DNA of 64,000 bases from assembly GCA_005884575.1 (NCBI GenBank), contig VAWW01000008.1, forward strand, positions 96,975-160,974. The letters are read 5' to 3'. Source of the DNA: Actinomycetota bacterium (GTDB lineage: Bacteria > Actinomycetota > Thermoleophilia > Gaiellales > Gaiellaceae). Both the position numbers and the translations under genes were made by a program. Shown piece by piece: positions 1-8,797 of this stretch. Below the pieces are notes generated by a model that saw only the letters and a program-made list of their open reading frames with translations, had not been told where the DNA came from and made no database searches. Positions within the stretch are counted from its first letter, which is position 1, and each line of letters opens with the position of its first letter.

Positions 1-1
1 G

Positions 2-109
2 GATGACGACCTCGAAGTCGTCCTTTGCTTCCAGCATCTGACGCGCGACTGGCTCCGCGAGCGGCTCGCGAACGCGGAGAAGCTCGCGAAGCGGAAGACG
101 AAGAGCTAG
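2..109 (+). CDS. 3' end of an unidentified gene
   Basis: An open frame enters from the left edge and runs 35 codons to a TAG at 107-109. The visible tail is charged and lysine-rich (ending KLAKRKTKS). It is convergent with smc, and the two stop codons share the palindrome CTAG at 106-109. Too little is present to name a family. Low GC3 deviation is not apparent, so it looks like a normal chromosomal gene. Confidence 0.5.
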   Translation, partial: DDDLEVVLCFQHLTRDWLRERLANAEKLAKRKTKS

Positions 110-3100
110 GCGGCGCCGACGGCTTCAGCTTCCTCGCGCGGCAGCCGCCGCGAGACGATCTGCGAGATCCCGTCGCCGGCCATCGTCACCCCGTAGAGAA
201 CATCCGCGGCTTCCATCGTCCGCTTCTGGTGCGTGATCACGACGAACTGCGCACGGTCCGCGTACCGCCGGAGCAACTCGACGAAGCGGCCGATGTTCGT
301 GTCGTCGAGCGCGGCCTCGACCTCGTCGAGGAGATAGAACGGGCACGGGTGCGCAAGGAAGAGCGCGAACAGGAACGAGATCGCGCCGAGCGCCTTCTCG
401 CCGCCCGAGAGCAGCGACAGCCGCGTCACCTTCTTGCCGACCGGGCGGAGCTCGATCTCGATCCCCGGCAGCTCCTCCTCGTCAACGGACTCGGTGAGGC
501 TCAGACGGCCCTCGCCGCCGGGAAAGAGCGTGCCGGCGATGTCGTGGAAGTTCTCCTGCACCCTTTCGAAGGTCTCGTTGAAGAGACGCTCGACGGTCTC
601 GCCGAGCTCGGCGCGGAGCTTCTCGAGCTCGTCGAGACTCGCCTCCAGGTCGGCCCGCTGGGTCGAGAGCTCTTGGAGTCGCAGCTTCTCCGCCGCGTAC
701 TCCTCCTTCGCGAGCGGGTTGACGGCGCCGAGCGTCTCGCGGCGCCGCTCGAGCCGCTCGCAGCGCTCGGCAAGCTCGTCGCGGTCGTCCCCCTCCGCCG
801 GCTCGGCCGACGCGGCCTCGAGTCGGCGGCGCGCTTCGCCGGCCTCTGCCTCGAGCCGCGCCGCCTCGACCTCGATGCCTGCGACCGTCTGGCCCGCCTC
901 GCCGAACGCCTGCCGCAGCTCCACCTCCGCGGCGCCGAGGCGGCGCAGCTCGCCGCCGAGCTCGCCGGCGCGCGTGGCGCCCGCGTCGACGCGCGCGCGG
1001 AGCGGCGCCTCGAAGCGCGCGACGGCCGCCGCCACGGCGGCCAGCGTCTCGTCCAGCCGCTCGGCGCCCGCACCGAGGCGGGCGAGCAGGTGCGGCAGTG
1101 CGCGGCGGCGGCCGGCGCGGACGGCGGCGTCGATCCGGGCGGCCTCGGCCCTGCGTGCACGCTCGCCGGCGGCTTGCGCCTCTTCGGCGGCCGCGTCGGC
1201 AGCGGCGACGAACGCGCGGGCCCCTGCCCGCAGCTGCTCGACGTCGCCGTCGACCTCCAGCTCGGCCTCGCCGCCGCCGAGCCGGAGCAGGTCGCGCTCG
1301 GCGGCGCGGCCACCCTCGGTCGCGGCGGCGACTGCGCGGCGCAGCTCGCTCTCGTCCTCGCCGAGCGCCTTGAGTGCCGCGCCGAGCTCGCCGGTGCGGT
1401 CCGGGACGGTCAGCTGCCGCTCGAGCTGCTCGAGGCAGCGGACGACGAGCGCCTCGTCGAGCCGCTCGGCGAGCTCGGCGGCACGCCGCAGGATCTCCGG
1501 CGCGGCGTGACGCACCCGGAGACGAGGCGCGACCCGCGCGAACGCGGCCTCCGCCTCGCTCGCGCGCTCCTCCGCGGCGTCAGCCTCGCGGGCGGCACGC
1601 TCGGCGCGCTCGGCGAGCTCCTTCGAATCGGCAGCGAGCTCGCGGCGCCGCGTGTCGAGCTCGAGCAGCACGGCCTCCGCGGTCTCACCCGCAAACCAGA
1701 GCTCGCCGCGATCCGGGTCGTAGCCGAAGCCCTCGCGCGTCACGGCCGGGACCGGCGAGGCGAGCAGCTCGTCCTTCGGCACGACGGGGAGCTCGGCGAC
1801 GAGTTCGCGCGGGTCGCGGCCGACGAGCACGCGCAGCGAGCCGAGTCCCGCCGCCGCGGCACGCTCGACGAGCGAAAGCGCCTCCTGCAGATCGCCGGCG
1901 ACGATCGCGGACGCACGCGGGCCGAGCGCGGCGGCGACCGCGCGCTCCTGGCCGGCGGGCACGTCGAGCAGCGAGAGCGCGAGTCGTGCGCCGAGCTCGC
2001 GCGCCGCCGGCGGCAGACCGTCGCGCTCGGCGAGCGACCGCTCGATCGTCGTGAGCCGCTCCTGCGTCGTCCGGACCTGCTGCGCGAGCGTGTCGCGCTT
2101 GTGGACGGCCTCGCGTGCCGCAGCGCGCGCGTCGAGCGCGGCGCGCTCGAGCTGCTCGGGCGCGGGACCGCGGTGGGCTTCTTCCTCCTCCGCAAGCTCG
2201 GCGCGGAGCTTTGCCGCGAGCGCGACCGCGGACTCGCGGCGCGCCGTCAGCCGGCCGGCCTCGTTCCGCAGCCGGTAGAGCGCGCGGAGCGAGCGCTCAC
2301 GCTTGCCGGCCGCATCGGTCAGCTCCTCCTCGACGGAGGCCCGCCGGGAGAGCAGCGCCTCGAGCCGGTTGTGCGCGTCGGCGTGGAGCGACCGCTCGCG
2401 CGCGAGCAACCGTTGCGACGCCTGCCGCGCCCGCTCGGCCCGCGCTTCGCGCTCGACGGCGGCGACCTGCGCGGCCGAGGCCGCTTCGAGTGCAGCGCGC
2501 TCGAGCTCCGCGACCTCGACCGGCGGCGCGTCGGCCTCGGCTCTCGCGGCGGCGAGCTCCTGCTCGAGCCGCGCCCGCAACCCAGCCGCGGACTCGGCGC
2601 GCAGCTGAACCCTGTCGGCCGCTCCGCGGAGGCGGTAGAGCGACTGCATCGCCGCTTCGCGCTTCCCCGCTGCGTCGGCGAGCTCCTCCTCGGCGTGGTT
2701 CCGCTCCGCGAGCACCGCCTCGAGCCGCTGCTCGGCCGCGCGACGCGCAAGCGTGGCCGCCGTGCGCCGCTCCTCGGCAGAGGCGAGCCGGTCGTCGAAT
2801 GCCTGGAGGTCAAGCTGCGCGATGCGGGCCTGTAGGGACGCGATCTCGCCGCGGAGCTTCTCGGCCCGCTCGGCCGCTGTCGCCTGGAGCGCGAGCGGAC
2901 GCAGGCGCTTCCGAACCTCCTCCTCGAGATCGCGCGCCCGCTCGACCTGCGTCGCGACGCGCGCGAGCTTCAGCTCCGCGCGATGCTTCCGCGCCTTGAA
3001 CTTGCCGAGGCCGGCCGCCTCTTCGATCAGCGCGCGTCGCTCGTGCGGCTTCGAGCCGAGGATCTCCTCGACCCTGCCCTGGCCGATGATCGAGTGCATC

Positions 3101-3507
3101 CCCTGGCCGAGGCCGAGGTCGGCGAGGATCTCGACGAGGTCGAGGCGGCGGACGGACGTGCGGTTGAGGAGGTACTGCCCCTCCCCGCCCCGGTGCAGCC
3201 GACGCGTGATCGAGAACTCGCTGTACTCGACCGGGCCGGTTCCGTCGGCGTTGTCGAACAGGAGCTCGACCTCGCAGAACTCGGCGGGGCCGCGGCCGGC
3301 CGTCCCGGCGAAGATGACGTCGTCCGGCTTCTCCGCCCGGAGTTCGGTCGGGCTCAGCGAGCCTGACGCCCAGCGGATGGCGTCGGCGACGTTCGACTTC
3401 CCGGAGCCGTTCGGCCCGACGACGATGGCGACGCCGGGCTCGAGGCGAACCTCGACCGGGTCGGGGAATGACTTGAAGCCGCGCAGCTTGATCGCACGTA
3501 AATGCAC
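106..3507 (-). CDS. smc: Chromosome segregation protein SMC
   Basis: ATPase core of the condensin complex that compacts and segregates chromosomes; it works with ScpA and ScpB, which are encoded at 50.3-51.7 kb. The 1133-residue protein starts MHLRAIKLRGFKSF, has Walker A GPNGSGKS at residues 31-38, a long coiled coil, a hinge at about 495-620, a second coiled coil, then the signature LSGGEK near 1033 and Walker B LLDEVEAALD near 1060. Length is within the usual bacterial range (1100-1200). The N-terminal coiled-coil arm contains a roughly 120-residue tandem duplication (residues 261-380 and 381-499). The ATG at 3505-3507 matches the family N-terminus. Stop overlaps that of the convergent upstream gene. 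Confidence 0.97.
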   Translation of the reverse strand: MHLRAIKLRGFKSFPDPVEVRLEPGVAIVVGPNGSGKSNVADAIRWASGSLSPTELRAEKPDDVIFAGTAGRGPAEFCEVELLFDNADGTGPVEYSEFSITRRLHRGGEGQYLLNRTSVRRLDLVEILADLGLGQGMHSIIGQGRVEEILGSKPHERRALIEEAAGLGKFKARKHRAELKLARVATQVERARDLEEEVRKRLRPLALQATAAERAEKLRGEIASLQARIAQLDLQAFDDRLASAEERRTAATLARRAAEQRLEAVLAERNHAEEELADAAGKREAAMQSLYRLRGAADRVQLRAESAAGLRARLEQELAAARAEADAPPVEVAELERAALEAASAAQVAAVEREARAERARQASQRLLARERSLHADAHNRLEALLSRRASVEEELTDAAGKRERSLRALYRLRNEAGRLTARRESAVALAAKLRAELAEEEEAHRGPAPEQLERAALDARAAAREAVHKRDTLAQQVRTTQERLTTIERSLAERDGLPPAARELGARLALSLLDVPAGQERAVAAALGPRASAIVAGDLQEALSLVERAAAAGLGSLRVLVGRDPRELVAELPVVPKDELLASPVPAVTREGFGYDPDRGELWFAGETAEAVLLELDTRRRELAADSKELAERAERAAREADAAEERASEAEAAFARVAPRLRVRHAAPEILRRAAELAERLDEALVVRCLEQLERQLTVPDRTGELGAALKALGEDESELRRAVAAATEGGRAAERDLLRLGGGEAELEVDGDVEQLRAGARAFVAAADAAAEEAQAAGERARRAEAARIDAAVRAGRRRALPHLLARLGAGAERLDETLAAVAAAVARFEAPLRARVDAGATRAGELGGELRRLGAAEVELRQAFGEAGQTVAGIEVEAARLEAEAGEARRRLEAASAEPAEGDDRDELAERCERLERRRETLGAVNPLAKEEYAAEKLRLQELSTQRADLEASLDELEKLRAELGETVERLFNETFERVQENFHDIAGTLFPGGEGRLSLTESVDEEELPGIEIELRPVGKKVTRLSLLSGGEKALGAISFLFALFLAHPCPFYLLDEVEAALDDTNIGRFVELLRRYADRAQFVVITHQKRTMEAADVLYGVTMAGDGISQIVSRRLPREEAEAVGAA
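2008..2727 (-). repeat. Tandem 120-residue duplication inside smc coiled coil
   Basis: Copy 1 (residues 261-380) begins RLEAVLAERNHAEEELADAA and copy 2 (381-499) begins RLEALLSRRASVEEELTDAA. Shared landmarks recur at 118-120 residue spacing: DAAGKRE, LYRLR, RRES/RAES, LERAAL, ERSL. The repeat ends just before the hinge. Confidence 0.8.
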
Positions 3508-3559
3508 GCAGCGGCAGGGTAACGCGGACCGCGGATAGCGGCCCCCGCACTCCTACGGC

Positions 3560-3718
3560 TCAGACCTCCTCGATCCGGCCGAGCAGGTCGTCGCGCGTGA
3601 CCTGGCCGACCAGCTCCGGGTGATCTTCGCGCATGTGGCTCTCGGCACCAGCGACGACCTCTTCGTCGCTCTCGCCGCGGATGACCGTGCCGCACTCGCA
3701 GGTGATCTGCTTCGCCAT
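3560..3718 (-). CDS. Small DUF1059-type protein
   Basis: A 52-residue protein beginning MAKQITCECGTVIRGE and containing HMREDHPEL. The CxCG start, the central acidic stretch and the HxxxDHPE motif match the DUF1059 family of small cytoplasmic proteins of unknown role. It has a good ribosome binding site (GAGGAGG, 8 bases before ATG) and a candidate -10 box TATAAC. It sits alone between smc and the disrupted reductase. Confidence 0.8.
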   Translation of the reverse strand: MAKQITCECGTVIRGESDEEVVAGAESHMREDHPELVGQVTRDDLLGRIEEV

Positions 3719-3745
3719 CGGAGTCCTCCTCGATCGGATTGACCG

Positions 3746-3751
3746 GTTATA
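3746..3751 (-). promoter_or_regulatory. Candidate -10 box of the DUF1059 gene
   Basis: Read on the minus strand the hexamer is TATAAC, about 28 bases upstream of the ATG and followed by a strong SD. No convincing -35 was seen, so this rests on the -10 alone. Confidence 0.35.
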
Positions 3752-3779
3752 GCGCCTCAGACTTGGGACGGTTGTTTCG

Positions 3780-5182
3780 CTAGGCGCGGAGGGCGAGGTA
3801 GCGGTGCACGAGCTGCACCGCCATCGCGCCCTCGCCGACCGCGGAGGCGACGCGCTTCACGGACCCCGAGCGCACGTCGCCGGCGGCGAAGATGCCCGGC
3901 CGGTTCGTCTCGAGCGGCAGCGGCGGCCCCTGCCCGTTCGACCACGCCTGTTCCGCGCCGCGACCGGTCGGAACGAAGCCGTCCCGGTCGAGCGCGAGCA
4001 CGCCGGTGAGCCAGGCCGTGCACGGGACCGCGCCGATGAAGACGAAGAGCAATGCAACCTCGATCGTCGCCCGCATGCGGGTGCGGTTGTCCTCGACGAC
4101 GACGGCGTCGAGCTCCCGTCGTCGCCGACGAGCTCGCGCACCTCGGTGTGGACGTGCACCTCGATCGATGGATTCCGTTCGATCCTGTCGACGAGGTAGC
4201 GCGACATGTCCTTGCCGAGGTCGTCCCCGCGAATCACCAGGTGCACCCTCGGTGAGTGACGCGTGAGGAAAAGCGCGGCCTGGGCGGCCGAATTGCCGCC
4301 GCCGACGACTCCGACGGGATGCAGGTCGCACTGGAGCGCCTCGATCTCCGTTGCGGCGTAGTGGACGCTCACGCCCTCGAACTCCTCGAGACGCGGCACG
4401 TCGAGCCTGCGATAGCGAGCCCCGGTGGCGATGACCATCGTGTGCGCGACGATCCTCGCGCCCTCCGCGAATTCGACGACGTAGGCGTCCTCCTCGCCGA
4501 GCGCGGCGGCGTCCGCGGGCACGACGATGCGCGTGCCGAACTTCTCGGCCTGGATGACCGCGCGCGCTGCGAGCTCGCCGCCCGAGATCCGCGACGGGAA
4601 GCCGAGGTAATTCTCGATCCGCGACGCCGTTCCCGCCTGCAAGAGCTCAGCCGCCCGCTCGTCGTCCTCGACGTCGAGCCAGCTGTGCGGAATCCGGATG
4701 AGCGCGAGGAAATCCCGCAGGCGTCGCGAGTCGGGCGAGTGCCCTGACCCGACGGTCTGCACGCCGACGCCTAGCTCGATCAGGAGCGACCGGCGCAGGA
4801 TGAACGCGCGCAGGATCAGGTCGCCGAGGGCGGGATCCTCCGTGACGACCTGCCGAACCTTCTCGGCCGGCACCGCCAGCACCTCGCCAGGCTCCACGAC
4901 GACCGCGCTGTAGAAGGCCGGCTGTCCTCGAGCAGTGACAGTTCCCCGAGGAAGCGCAGCGGCCCGTGCACGGCGATCCGCCGTCCGCCGGCGACCGTCT
5001 CCATGAGCCCCTCGAGGACGACGAAGAAGTCGTAACCGACCTCCCGCGCGTGGAAGAGCACGTCGCCGGCGTGCGTCCCGCCGCCGCTGCCCGTACACCT
5101 CGAGGTTCCCTATCTGGGTTTGGGTCAGGCGCGGATAGGCACCGTAGAGGTCAGGTGTCTCGGCGATCGGCTCGGCGGTCAC
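3780..5182 (-). pseudogene. Cyclic-nucleotide-binding / thioredoxin-reductase-like FAD oxidoreductase, disrupted
   Basis: Reassembling three frames gives an N-terminal cNMP-binding domain (HAGDVLFHAREVGYDFFVVLEG, then GELSLLE, GQPAFYSAVVVEPGEVL) followed by a pyridine-nucleotide disulphide oxidoreductase (SRIENYLGFP, VIATGARYRRL, GVVGGGNSAAQAA for NAD(P)H binding, and C-terminal GIFAAGDVRSG). Frames change near 5085, 4925 and 4110, each explained by one base gained or lost in a G run. In addition the protein jumps near 4636 from AAELLQ directly to AGTASRIENY, so about 90 residues that should hold the FAD-binding GxGxxG are missing. The start is GTG at 5180-5182. Either a decayed gene or a badly assembled one; the indel types favour the latter, though the lost block is large. 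Confidence 0.75.
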
Positions 5183-5210
5183 ACCGCGCGTCCTTCCCCG
5201 CGAAGGCCGG

Positions 5211-5831
5211 TTGAACCTGACACGGTCACGTCGAGGTGAACTCGAGGGACTCCCGCGGCGGGAGGAGCTCGCCGCGCTCGCGCGCCACTATCACGACCTG
5301 CAGCGCGAGCACCAGGAGGCGAGCCCGGAGTCGTCGGTGCGGCGGCGCATCGAGGATCGCCTGTTCGCCGTTCGCGAGCGGTTCGACCGGCTGCTCGCGG
5401 AGTGGGTACCCGAAGAGGAGCTGCGCGAGGAGTGGCGGCAGTTCATGGAGCACCACGCCCCGGAGCCGGACCAACCGCCTGCGATCGAGCCGCTCGTCTT
5501 CCGCGGCATCGGCGATGTCACCGGCTCGATTCTCGAAGTCCGCGGCAGCAGTGACGAGCACCGGGTCTTCGTCGACGGCGCGCTCTCGGAGCGCCTTGTC
5601 GCCGAGAAGGATTTCGCCGCGACGGGCCAGCCGCTGACGTGGCGCTATGACGACGTCGACTACCGGGAGACATTCGACGTGTCCGACGAGGCGCGCGACG
5701 AGCTCGCGGTGTTCGTCGAGGCCGGCGCCTCCGGGTCACCGCCCTGGGACTTCGCGACCGAGCTCTTCGCCGACGGGTGGATCGCGGTCACCTGGGCGCT
5801 GACGCCGCGCGGCCGCCGCGCCCTCTTCTGA
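5211..5831 (+). CDS. Hypothetical protein, 206 aa
   Basis: I do not recognise this protein. It starts with TTG at 5211 (no in-frame ATG or GTG nearby and a weak SD). Residues 1-90 are helical and charged (HYHDLQREHQEASPESSVRRR; RLFAVRERFDRLLAEW), then a more mixed beta-rich region (VFRGIGDVTGSILEVRGSSDEHRVFVDGAL; LTWRYDDVDY) that could be a small globular domain. It is divergent from the reductase gene and convergent with rnc. Codon pattern is typical of the window. Confidence 0.6.
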   Translation: MNLTRSRRGELEGLPRREELAALARHYHDLQREHQEASPESSVRRRIEDRLFAVRERFDRLLAEWVPEEELREEWRQFMEHHAPEPDQPPAIEPLVFRGIGDVTGSILEVRGSSDEHRVFVDGALSERLVAEKDFAATGQPLTWRYDDVDYRETFDVSDEARDELAVFVEAGASGSPPWDFATELFADGWIAVTWALTPRGRRALF

Positions 5832-5955
5832 CGCGTCACGAACGCGCCGCTCGTCCTGGACCCGATCGAAGATGATGAAGACGCCGCGCGCGTCGAGCCG
5901 CCCGCGGTTGCTCTCCGCGGGCGTGAGGTCCCGCTTCCTCGTCCCGGCCATGCCG

Positions 5956-6606
5956 TCAGGACGGGGACGCGTCCACCGATCTTCCCGCGGTCACGTCGGG
6001 ATCGACCTTCGCGAGTGCTTCCTTCGCCGCGTCCTGCTCCGCGGCCTTCTTCGAGCGGCCGCTGCCGACGCCGAGCTGCTCGCCCTCGATCACGGCCGCG
6101 CACGTGAAGCGCCGGTCGTGCGGCGGGCCCTCGACCTCGAGGACGGTGTAGTTGACCTGCCGCCCCTGCCGCGCAAGCGCCTCCTGCAGCTCCGTCTTGT
6201 GGTCGACGTGGCTCGTCCGTGCGTACTCGATCCGGCCGGAGAACGCGTCGACGACCGCGCGCTCGATCGGGGCGAACCCGTGCTCGAGGAAGAGCGCTGC
6301 GAGCGCGGCCTCCAGCAGCGCCGCGAGGACGTTGCGGTTGCGTGTCAGCCGTTCGAGCTCCTCAGGCTGCGCGTCCGTCGCGTTGTCGGCGAGCCGCAAC
6401 CCCAGCCCGAGGTCGCGTGCGACCACCGCGCAGCTCGCCCGCGACACGACGTGCGACCGGATCTTCGCCAGGCGGCCTTCCGAGAAGTCGGGGTAGCGGT
6501 CGAACAGCTCGTGCGCGATCGCAAGCTCGAGGACGCTGTCCCCGAGGAACTCGTGCCGTTCGTACGACAGCGCACGCTCCGCAGCCCACGAGGCGTGCGT
6601 GAACAC
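5956..6606 (-). CDS. rnc: Ribonuclease III
   Basis: Cleaves double-stranded RNA in rRNA maturation and mRNA processing. The RNase III signature ERHEFLGDSVLEL lies at residues 17-29, with later acidic active-site residues in EAALAALFLEHG; a C-terminal dsRNA-binding domain follows (DHKTELQEALARQG ... GSGRSKKAAEQDAAKEAL). The given start (GTG, 6604-6606) falls at FTHAS, which is normally about 20 residues into the protein. The same frame continues upstream as SLRRLIDELPPEAAGPV, a good family N-terminus, but no ATG/GTG/TTG is found there before it enters acpP, so the true start may be a CTG or be hidden by a base error. It is last in the yceD-rpmF-plsX-acpP-rnc order. Confidence 0.92.
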   Translation of the reverse strand: MFTHASWAAERALSYERHEFLGDSVLELAIAHELFDRYPDFSEGRLAKIRSHVVSRASCAVVARDLGLGLRLADNATDAQPEELERLTRNRNVLAALLEAALAALFLEHGFAPIERAVVDAFSGRIEYARTSHVDHKTELQEALARQGRQVNYTVLEVEGPPHDRRFTCAAVIEGEQLGVGSGRSKKAAEQDAAKEALAKVDPDVTAGRSVDASPS

Positions 6607-6679
6607 AGGCCCCGCCGCCTCCGGTGGAAGCTCGTCGATCAGCCGCCTGAGGGAGTCCGGCCTCCCGGCCGGAGCGCGG

Positions 6680-6925
6680 CTACTGGTGGGACGAGACGTA
6701 GTCGACAGCCTGCCCGACGGTGGTGATCTTCTGGGCGTCCTCGTCCGAGATCTTGATTCCGAACTGGTCTTCCAGCTCCATGATCAGCTCGACGAGGTCG
6801 AGCGAGTCCGCGTCGAGGTCCTCCTGGAAGGAAGCCTCTTCCGTGATCTCGCTCTCATCGATCCCGAGCTGCTCCGTCAGGACTTCCTTGACTCGCTCGA
6901 AGACTTCCTCGCGGGACGCTGCCAT
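6680..6925 (-). CDS. acpP: Acyl carrier protein
   Basis: Carries acyl chains on a phosphopantetheine arm during fatty-acid synthesis. The 81-residue acidic protein has the attachment motif DSLDLVEL with the modified Ser at residue 41. Size and the four-helix pattern fit AcpP. It lies between plsX and rnc, a classic arrangement. The arm comes from CoA, whose penultimate synthesis enzyme (CoaD) is encoded at 12.1 kb. Confidence 0.97.
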   Translation of the reverse strand: MAASREEVFERVKEVLTEQLGIDESEITEEASFQEDLDADSLDLVELIMELEDQFGIKISDEDAQKITTVGQAVDYVSSHQ

Positions 6926-6964
6926 GTCACCTCATTCGAGTTCGGGGGGCGAAAAACGCGCCGA

Positions 6965-7893
6965 TCATACAGCCTTGGCCCGTTCGGGCAACCGCGCGGC
7001 CAGCCGCACGACCACGTCGTGCTCGACCCCGCGGGCGGCGAGTCGGATCGCGTTCGCGATCGCCCGCCGCGACGAGTTGCCGTGGGCGATCACCGCGAGA
7101 CCGCGCAGCCCGAGCAGGTAGGCGCCCCCGTAGGTGTCCGGATCGAGGCGCGTCCGGAGCCGGCGCGTGGCGGGGCGGATCAGCAGGCCGCCGAGCTTGC
7201 CCGTCGTCGTCGCGGCGATCTCCTCCCGCAGCGCCTCGAGCAGGGTCTTGATCGTCCCCTCGACCGCTTTCAACGCGACGTTCCCGGTGAAGCCGTCGGT
7301 GACGACGACGTCGGCGGCGCCCTCGAGCAGGTCGCGGCCCTCGGCGTTGCCGGCGAAACGGAGGTCGCTCGCCTCCAGCAGCGCCCGCGCCTCGAGCGTC
7401 AACTGGTTCCCCTTCTCCGGCTCCTCGCCGATCGAGAGCAGCCGCACCTCGGGCCGCCGGACGCCGAGAATCTCCTCGGCGAACACGGCGCCCATGTGCG
7501 CGAACTGCAGCAGGTGGTCGGGACGTGCATCCGCGTTGGCGCCCGCGTCGAGCAGCACCGACGGGCCGCGCCTCGCGGGGATGGCTACCGCGATCGCCGG
7601 CCGGTGGACGCCTGGCAGACGGCGCAGCTCGAGCAGTCCCGCGGCGAGCATGGCGCCGGTGTTCCCGGCGGAGACGACCGCCTGGCCGGCTTCGCGCGCA
7701 CGGCCTCGGACGGCTTCTCGTCCATGCCGATCTCCTGCGTCGTCTCGATGAGCTCGAGTCCGTGGGTGTCGAGGCCCGCCCGCCCGAACAGGATCGGCTC
7801 GATCTCGCTCGAGCGTGCGTCGACCGCTCCGGCGACGATCTCCTCCGGGCCGCGGTCGCCGCCGAGCGCGTCCACGGCTACGCGGACGGCCAA
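6965..7893 (-). CDS. plsX: Phosphate acyltransferase PlsX, frame-disrupted
   Basis: Converts acyl-ACP to acyl-phosphate for phospholipid synthesis. The N-terminal part (MAVRVAVDALGGDRGPEEIVAGAV ... GMDEKPSEAVRAKP) is in one frame and the rest (VVSAGNTGAMLAAGLLELRRLPGV ... LLDAGANADARPDHL ... VVVTDGFTGNVALK) in another; the change is at about 7686-7692. Compared with the family, roughly 20 residues after EAVRAKP are missing. The junction sequence GCGCGCGAAGCCGG reads sensibly both as the end of VRAKP and as the start of an AREAGQA segment, pointing to loss between two short direct repeats. Start is TTG at 7891-7893, four bases beyond the rpmF stop. Confidence 0.9.
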
Positions 7894-7896
7894 GGC

Positions 7897-8091
7897 CTAC
7901 GGAGAGTCGACGCGGAGCGGCTCGATCTCGCGTCCCCGGTACGTCTTGCACGTGGGGCACGCGTGATGGGGCCGCTTGGGCTGGCCGCAACGGGGGCAGA
8001 CGTTGACGGACGCCGACTTGACGGCGTGCGTGTTCCCCCCGCGGCGCTTGTCGCGACGGGACTTCGACGTCTTTTTCTTCGGGACGGCCAC
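7897..8091 (-). CDS. rpmF: 50S ribosomal protein L32
   Basis: A 64-residue basic protein starting [18 protein letters not shown], with a four-cysteine zinc site (C32, C35, C45, C48 in CPRCG ... CPTC), the zinc-retaining form of L32. It is tightly followed by plsX, the usual coupling of L32 with lipid synthesis genes. A long hairpin lies in the 120 bases between yceD and this start. Confidence 0.97.
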   Translation of the reverse strand: MAVPKKKTSKSRRDKRRGGNTHAVKSASVNVCPRCGQPKRPHHACPTCKTYRGREIEPLRVDSP

Positions 8092-8119
8092 GAGCGGCGG
8101 CAGTGTACCGGAAGGCGGG

Positions 8120-8215
8120 CTAGTGCCTCTTCCGGTAATGCAGCCCAGTTTCTCGGTCGCTAGCGCCGCGTGATAGCGGGCGAGAAGCGGGCTTGCATTG
8201 CCGGGAGGGGCACTA
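8120..8215 (-). promoter_or_regulatory. Long imperfect hairpin between yceD and rpmF
   Basis: Arms 8120-8155 and 8180-8215 are 36 bases each, pairing at 29 positions; four of the seven mismatches become G-U pairs in RNA. The 24-base loop holds a small inner stem (CCGC/GCGG). The arm nearest yceD overlaps that gene's TAG. No U-run follows, so a simple terminator is unlikely. It would fold in the yceD-rpmF transcript and resembles an RNase III substrate; a mobile palindromic repeat is the alternative. Confidence 0.6.
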
Positions 8216-8722
8216 GAGCTGCTCGCGCAGCCGTTCGAGCCCTTCCCAGCGCGGATCCACGGCTTTCTCTTCGTGCTCGTGGGGCTCCTCGTTCAGATTC
8301 TTGCCGCAGGTCGGGCAGAGGCCGGCGCAGTCCGCGCGGCAGAGGATCTTGTCGGGCAGCGCGAGCGCGACTGCGTCGCGTGCCCACGAGGAGAGATCGA
8401 GCCGGTTGTCCTCGACGTACGGGCTCCGAAGCTCCTCGTCCTCATCCGGATTCGTCGCCTGGTACTCGCGGGCCGCGATGTCGAGGTCGAGGACCGTGTC
8501 CGTGAGGCAGCGGAAGCAGGGGCCGTGGAGCCGCGTGTGGAACGCGAGCTGGAACAGGCTGCCGGTCGTCGCCTTCGTGATCCGCAGTTCGGCGGCGACC
8601 TTTTCCGGCACGGGAAGGTAGCGCTGGCCGCCCAACGTCAGCGGCTCGAGCTCGATCTCGACCTCGTCGACGTACTCCTCGCCCGACCGGAGCTTGACGT
8701 TCCGGAGGTTGAAGTGGGTCAC
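8213..8722 (-). CDS. yceD: DUF177 / YceD family protein
   Basis: 169-residue member of the family needed for 23S rRNA accumulation in bacteria and chloroplasts. Two cysteine pairs are seen: CFRC at 69-72 and the diagnostic [17 protein letters not shown] at 128-144. Position directly before rpmF is conserved in most bacteria. The last bases of the gene form part of the long hairpin. The ATG at 8720-8722 begins [15 protein letters not shown]. Confidence 0.9.
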   Translation of the reverse strand: MTHFNLRNVKLRSGEEYVDEVEIELEPLTLGGQRYLPVPEKVAAELRITKATTGSLFQLAFHTRLHGPCFRCLTDTVLDLDIAAREYQATNPDEDEELRSPYVEDNRLDLSSWARDAVALALPDKILCRADCAGLCPTCGKNLNEEPHEHEEKAVDPRWEGLERLREQL

Positions 8723-8797
8723 ACGGCCAGCGTAGCGCTAGATGTTCGGCCGTCGATCGCCGTGCTCGCGGGTGCGGCGGTCGGCGGTCGAGCATCT

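Noticed and set aside
25-2835. 936-residue plus-strand open frame opposite smc
   Set aside because: Arg/Leu/Glu-rich shadow of the smc coiled coil in GC-rich DNA; no motifs, and SMC on the other strand is unmistakable.
5736-5951. 71-residue open frame after rnc (MAGTRKRDLTPAESN...)
   Set aside because: Overlaps the convergent gene by 95 bases, has no motif or family; kept out for lack of support although its first 30 residues look protein-like.
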